DNA from: Callipepla californica brunnescens
Taxonomy: Eukaryota; Chordata; Aves; Galliformes; Odontophoridae
Assembly (NCBI GenBank): GCA_023055505.1
Contig: JALIRH010000004.1
Span: 37,763,502-37,827,501, forward strand
Direction of reading: 5' to 3'
Length of the DNA: 64,000 nucleotides
The notes below the pieces were generated by a model, which was given only the letters and a program-made list of their open reading frames with translations, was not told the DNA's origin and searched no databases. Shown piece after piece: positions 38,288-64,000 of this stretch (its first letter is position 1; each line of letters begins with the position of its first letter). The position numbers and the translations under genes are program-made.

Positions 38288-38873
38288 TAGATCATAGAAT
38301 CATAGCGTAACAGAATGGCTTTGGTTGGAAGACACCTTAAGAAACATCTAGTTCGGATCACTGCTGTGGGCTGGTTGCCCCCCACCAGACCAGGCTGCCC
38401 AGGGCCTCATCCAGCCTTCCCCTGAATGCCTCAAGGGATGGAGTATCCACAGCATCTCTGGGCAGCCTGTGCCACTGCCTCACTGCCCTCTGAGTAAAAG
38501 GTTTCTTCCTAACACCTAACCTAAATTTTCACCCTCATAGTTTAATGCCATTTCCCCTTGTCCTATCACTATTAGACTGGATAAAAAATTGCCCCCCCTC
38601 TAGCTTATAAGTTCTCTTTAAGCACTGGAAGGCTGCAGTGAAGTCACCCCAGAGACTTCTTCGGTGCTCCAGCCCTCTGATCATCTTTGTGCCCTCCTCT
38701 GGACCTGCTCCAACAGCTCCACATCCTTCTTGTGCTGGGGGTCCCAGAACTCCAGGTGAGGCCTCACAAGGACAGAGCAGAGGGGGGCAATCCCTTCCCT
38801 TTCCCTGCTGCCACTTCCCTGTTGATGCAATCTAGGGTACTGTTGGCTTTCTGGGCTGCAAGCACACACAGTC
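38288..38873 (-). mobile_element. CR1 LINE fragment, 3' UTR and end of RT frame
   Basis: The + strand begins with the CR1 3' terminus in reverse (ATCATAGAATCATAGCGTAA) and continues through the family's well-known 3' UTR (CCAGGCTGCCCAGGGCCTCATCCAGCC, shown here as a landmark only). It ends in reverse-transcriptase relic: on the - strand, [20 protein letters not shown] then [10 protein letters not shown]. This is a 5'-truncated copy of about 590 bases. Confidence 0.93.
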
Positions 38874-41800
38874 AATGACTAACACTTTTAGCTGTCGAAG
38901 CAGGCATAGAAAGAAGAAAACTGGAACTAGATCTGTAAGAAAACGGTACAAAGAAGTCAATTAAGAAGTAGGAAACAGTTAATGATAATGCTGGGCTGAA
39001 GAGTAGAAAGGTCTATTGCGCTGGAGAGAAGTCACGAGGGGAGTAAAAGCACAGACCAGATGAGCTGGGACAGCTTGCAGTAGCTGGTTGCAGTGCCTCA
39101 GCTGTAGGGCAGGATGGAGCGAGAAGGCTCCTACATTTGCAGATGGCATGCAGAGAGTTTCCTGCTAGTACATGCATGGTCTTTGTTGGCAGAAGTGGTT
39201 TTTAAGGGCACGCAAAACCATTAAAATTATACTGTTCTCCATCAGACACACATTTCCCACTTCCTTTAAGCCCTTGCTATTCAGGTGCAAGAAAACACTA
39301 CAAAAACAAGAAAAAGTAGCAACTATAGAGATCCTCATCAATGGAGACACCAGGACTGCTCATGAGCATACACACTCATGCATCCATCAGATCTGATTTA
39401 ATGCTGTTTTGCCCAAAGTGATCTAAAACTAACACAGTGGGGGAATATCTTTAGGAGTCAGAAGGCCTGATGGAAATGGAGCCAATAAGCAGTACGGTCC
39501 TTCCCCTTCGACAATGCTGTTAATAAAGTTATCTAAAGCATTCTATCTCTTTGCCTAACTTCCTTATGGACAAAAAAGCTATGAATGAATTCCAGAGACT
39601 GAGGAAATTGAAGGTTACCAGACTTATTTTTAGTTAAATCACTTCCCTTGTTCTCAGTGTTTCACTTACAGATGACCAGAGGGGTCCTACAAGAGCATTC
39701 TCAAACTGACAGGAATTTTCTGTCTCCATAGAAAGCAGAGATGCTGCAGCTCAGTGTCCCTGGGTGATGAGCAGCACAAACATATCTGTAGATCAGGCAT
39801 TTTGTGGGTTCTCAGCACACAGGTTTTGGGTAACTAGAAGAAAAAAAGAAAGGTTCTACCAAAGGTGCAGAAAAGCATTTTCATGGTTTTCACAAGAAAC
39901 AGATAATTTTAGTCAGAGATATTTAAAGCAGCAAGGAAACAGCCTTTCACATCCCTTAACCCGCCAAGCTCCCCGCAGAATGGTAAAGTAATCAGGCTAG
40001 AAGCACTGCAAAATGCTCATTTTGGTCCTTCCCAGTCATACTTTCCTACTCCTTGCAGAAAACACTCTTCCCTCCAATGCAAGTCTCCTGAGATGCCTCA
40101 GCAGTCCCCTGGGGAGTTGTGCTTCCCCATCTGGAATACCCTTCTTGAATTTTCATGCTTTCCACTTAGCAGCATGTTCCCAAACACCAAGAGCTTTACT
40201 CAGTAAAGTAAATGCCAGTAACCTCTTACGCTTCCATAGTGTCCCAACTACTGAAAAAAGTAGTTGACCCAACCTCATCTTGGTGAGGTGATCTTCGCTT
40301 TGCATGTTTCTTGGATCTTTACATGGAGAAGGTATACACTGTTCCCTGTGTGGGAGCCCAGCTCCATTCTGGCTGTGAAGGAGACAATTCCTGATGTTGG
40401 AGAGTAAGGGGAGCCTTTTTGAATTTACCTAATGACAGTAGGTTAGCTCTCCCATAAAATATCTCATACCATAGATAAGAAGTGTTGAAGTACTAAGTTA
40501 TTAGACTTTGACTCCATAATGGCCTGCAGCGATGGATTCTACCTATAGCTTTATTTTTCTTTCAGATTACCACAGACATCCCTTTGTGCAATATGTCCTT
40601 TGCAAAGGCTAATGCCAATGCTGAGGCCCATTACTCTTTCTTGTTCCAGTATGTAATAACATACATGCTACATACTTTGGTATAGCTTTACCACCAGAGC
40701 TACATAATCCTCACTTGTAATCTTTCAATAAAAACATGTATTTTACCTAGAGTTGATCAGAACAGCATCTGAGAATGATACAGAGAACTGACCTTAGATT
40801 TTTTTGTGGCATTTTGTGCTCTGCTTTGAACATGTTTAAGTTCCTAGTTTTTGTGCAATAACCACATCTTCACGGTCCTTTCCCCAACAGAAATCGATTA
40901 TGCAAAGTCTTATAGCAACATTCCCAATTTTCCACCTTGCCTGGAACACCTGTAGCGCTGCCAGCATTTGATATTTCCCAGCTTTGACAAGCAGAAGGCA
41001 ATTATTACAGTAACATCTTTTTCTGAAGCTTACCACAACTCATCTTTTAAAACTTTTTTTTTTTTTTTCATCTAAGAATTCAAAACCACGATTCAAACAT
41101 CCCCCTCCCAGCTGGATTCAGCTTGAGCAGTGCAAGGTGTTGTTGATCTCTTGCTCTCTCTGCATCCACTCAACACCCAGGCTGTGGGTCATCACACAGG
41201 AATCAGCAATTCCTGTAGCATTTCTTCCATCTCCCATCAAGTCATTCACCTCTGGCTGAACTTTATACCTTTTAACCCAAACATCGGGAAGATCAGAAAT
41301 AATTTCCGGTGACAGCATGTACAAGTGATAGATCTTTTTTTTTCTAAGCTAAGTTCTCTTCAACAATTCTTACAATAAGTTCTATTACTTGTCTTGTGGA
41401 AACATCATGCTCCAGTCCCAATTAAGTGAAATCAGGAAGGCCCTCTTTTCCTTCACAACCAGATGAATAATATCAGATAGAAAGAAGGTTTCTATAACAA
41501 GGTTTCTCTGAGAAGGATCTGGGCTTCAGATTTTGTGATGAGGAGATATGGCAGAACATGATTCCCCCAAGTACTTTGCACCGTAGCTGTTCCTCTTACT
41601 TCAGGCAGACAGATACCATTGCCATGCAGCAGAGTTTGTTTCCTCACATTAAAGAGATATGCTGACTTCAGAGAAGGGGGTACTGCCAACAGCACAGGCC
41701 CCAGCCTTTCTCAGAAACCCATCCACTACAGGCTCCTGCTTGAAGGGGATCTCCTTCAAACATACAGCCATTAATAGAAAGCAAGGGTCCATAGGCTTCG

Positions 41801-42580
41801 CAAGCTGCATATGCGGACTGAGATACTCCATTACTGAACACCATTACTTGAATTGTTACACCCTGAACCATTTGTGGCCCTGTTTGGCACAGGCAGTCAG
41901 CACACCCCAGCCAGCAGGCCCAGCCCACCGGTCAGCATCAGCCTGCTTGTGCTTTCCACCCAGAGCTGGGGCACGCACAGCTTCAGGCTCCTGTGCAGAG
42001 GTGTCCCACTTCCTGAAGCTCTGTGTGACAGGTTGAGAATTGAACTTGACATGGAATTTCTGGAAGAAGATTTTGGTTTACCAAGAACACTAAAAACAGA
42101 CTGCTATGTAACACATCATTTAAACACTGTTGCTCAACCGTGGCTTGCAATTAAAACAGCAGAGAAGGCAGGAAGTTCCTTTTACTATTGTCTTTATGTT
42201 CAAACATGAGTTATTTCTCACTTTTGTAAGGTATCCTGAAATTAGTTAGGCATGATACACTGCACAAATGCATACCTGGTCAAAATGAAAGCACGCATGG
42301 TGCTGTCTGAAGCCATCAGGGAAGCTTACAAATCTGATAGTCTGACTCTACAGCAATGCAGATGACAGTTAATTTGCATCACTAGTCCTCCTGAAGTCTT
42401 TAGCAACAAGGCTACAATTAAACAAAGATTTCTGATATGCCTTTTTAGGCAACGATACAAAAACAAATGCAACTCTGCTGTTCAGAGATATGAATCAGTG
42501 CTAAGGCTTACACACAACACTGCAAAGAGCTCCATCCAACACCGTCAATCTGGTATATTTTCCAAGGATAAAAACAGTAC
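38874..42580. other. Intergenic upstream of GPR68 / downstream of CCDC88C
   Basis: No gene, repeat family or RNA gene recognised. A T run lies at 41057-41068. This stretch ends at the inferred CCDC88C poly(A) site. Confidence 0.5.
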
Positions 42581-43889
42581 ATCAATCTGTTTAATTTTAA
42601 TCTTTATTATAAACAATTTTGTAGTTTCCAGAATGGGATTACTACATACCAGATAACAAAAACATCCTTAGCTGAATCAATTTTAGCTTTTACTAGATTA
42701 GATCAGAACCAGAAAAACAAATATTACTGGGGGTGGGGGGGAAAGGGGAGGATTCAGTCTATTCCAAGAAAAAAAACAGCTTTACAAACATGAAACAATT
42801 AAAAGATACGCATTTCATCATATATACACAAGCAACTGATGACACCCTGGAAACATATGAGGAACTTTCCTGCGCATAAATAGATTTAAAAGTATATTTC
42901 TTTCATGTGTATATAAAATTATTTTGCTTTCTATTCTGAGCAAAGTTCTTGGAGACAAACAGATTTCTAAGAGATGGAATCCCACACGTCATTTAGGATG
43001 CGGGCTGCCACGCACACAGATGTGATAGTACAATTTACACAGCATTCCTATACAATACTTGAGCTCCTTATATACATACTTACAAGTCACTTTTGTACAT
43101 GAGATGCCACTCTTACAATTCTAATGACATCTCCCCTGAAAAGGCTGCATTAGTTCCAGTGTTTGCATAAAAATTTCAAAAAGCAGCACCACTTGGCTTC
43201 AGAGTCAAGGACCCACTGAGCTGCAGCTATATAGGGAAGGCAGTGGGGTGGTAACACTGGCCCCTCTCTGTGTTTAGACAACCCCAGTGGGGAAGATTAG
43301 GATATGATCCTTGAATTTTATGTGTTACCTCCAAAAAATGTGGCCGTGGCAAGAACTGATTTTAACAGATGCATGGATAAAGCCACACACTTTTCTCTTC
43401 AGCTTTCTCTTAAAGCTACTTAAGCCAAATGTCTGGTTATGTTTTCTGGGAAGAAGTTTGGCTTTTACGTGCCCTTTTCAGTAATGCTTTAAATTATTTA
43501 TCAACAGGGGAGCTGGTTTCAGCACACACATATTACCTGTGAAACTCTTCCTTAATGCAAATAGGAGGGGTGCACACTGCAGCAATGACAGAGGACCCTG
43601 CTAAGCTTCTCCTGCAGAGGGAAATGCTCAGCATCTGTGAGAATCAGGTCTCAAGTTTGCTGTGGGATTGGGTTAAGCTTCCACTTTGTTTCAGGCACAG
43701 TGTCAAAAGACGGTCTGGGAGTTTGCTCTTTGTTTTTCTTAATCATACTTTGTCCAACTAGAAAACAGTACTGGAGAACATTCAGATCAGCATGCAGGTA
43801 ATGTCTTTTAAGACCTGGCACAGTGTCTAGACAAGGACTACCCAACATTGGCAGTGCCAAACACATATACTATGAGCTGCACCCACAGG
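42581..43889 (-). other. CCDC88C: CCDC88C 3' UTR with poly(A) signal
   Basis: Non-coding sequence after the Daple stop. The - strand has AATAAA at plus 42603-42608, giving a 3' UTR of about 1.3 kb. A G-rich patch lies at 42728-42750 on the + strand. The end is inferred from the hexamer. Confidence 0.5.
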
Positions 43890-63434
<19,545 letters not shown>

Positions 63435-64000
63435 CTTCAAAACAAACAAGGAAAAACCTTTACCACTGATTCAACATTAGGATTTTATATTAACAAATAT
63501 AGGGCATGCATTCATTCTCCTTAACTCTAAGCACTTCAAAGGATTGAAAGACCATTATCCTCCCTTCACAGATAGGTAAACTGAGAAAGACAGGCGGAGG
63601 AATCCACATCTGTTTGCTTCCTTTAAGGTGCCCTTTGGCTCAAGCTCACTGCCACCTAATAAGCAGTCTATTTTTGGGTGGGAAGTTTAAAACGCACTGC
63701 TGATCAGACTATGCTTTCATTAAATAAGACAGAAAACACTGTGGTAACGAAAAAAAAAAAGTTGGGCAACAAGGCTTGTGAAGGGCCTAGAGAATTTGCC
63801 CTGTGAGAAGCGACTGGGCTGCTTAGTCTGGGGAAGAGGAGGCTGAAGAGATCTTACTGCTCTCTTCAAATACCTGAAAGGTGACTTCAGTGAGAGTGGG
63901 GATCATCTCTTCTCACTGGGAAATGGCCTCAAGTTGCACCAGGGGAGGTCTACGTTGGATATCAGGAAACACTTCTTCACAAAAAGGGTTGTTAAGCACT
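63435..64000 (-). other. CCDC88C: CCDC88C intron, runs off window
   Basis: Intron upstream of the first visible CCDC88C exon. Its right half is the CR1 copy at 63760-64000. The next exon should end in phase 0. Confidence 0.7.
63760..64000 (+). mobile_element. CR1 LINE fragment, continues past window
   Basis: The sense CR1 text includes TTAGTCTGGGGAAGAGGAGG, CAAATACCTGAAAGGTGACT, GGAAATGGCCTCAAGTTGCA then CCAGGGGAGGT, and AAACACTTCTTCACAAAAAG. This is the end of the reverse-transcriptase frame and the start of the 3' UTR. It is inserted antisense to CCDC88C and its 3' end is outside the window. Confidence 0.93.

Overview
The window is vertebrate nuclear DNA, almost certainly from a bird and probably a galliform. 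It has small exons separated by kilobase introns with consensus GT/AG splice sites, and its only clear interspersed repeats are CR1 LINE fragments with the avian 3' signature. The gene order is DGLUCY(+) > < GPR68(-) < CCDC88C(-). I recognise this as the block found on human 14q32.11.

Positions 1-16,300 hold the 3' part of DGLUCY (D-glutamate cyclase, formerly C14orf159) on the + strand. Nine coding exons (408-15488) join without a frame break into 465 residues: the end of the DUF1445/YcsI-like module, then the whole DUF4392 module. The start codon and mitochondrial leader lie to the left of the window. Convergent 3' ends follow. The single coding exon of GPR68 (OGR1, a proton-sensing GPCR) is on the - strand at 19365-20471. 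About 22 kb with no recognisable protein gene follows. It must contain the GPR68 promoter and 5' UTR, and I mark two minus-strand exon-like segments there (34.2-34.4 and 35.1-35.2 kb).

Positions 42,600-64,000 hold the 3' half of CCDC88C (Daple) on the - strand. Thirteen constitutive coding exons join in frame into 1,024 residues: coiled coil, a basic linker, the GBA (G-alpha binding and activating) motif, and a proline/serine-rich tail ending in the PDZ ligand YGCV. The 5' half lies to the right of the window.

Two extra segments inside CCDC88C introns look like unrecognised alternative exons. One (46115-46330) is phase 0/0 and open for 72 codons. It would insert a second GBA-like motif (SLHQFLLEA) between the canonical GBA exon and the last exon. 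The other (51852-52024) fits the preceding exon's phase, adds 57 basic, serine/proline-rich residues, then stops, giving a predicted isoform without the GBA motif or the PDZ ligand. These are the most interesting items here. The rest looks like ordinary avian intron and intergenic sequence with five CR1 pieces, a few microsatellites and homopolymers, and one perfect AT-rich palindrome.
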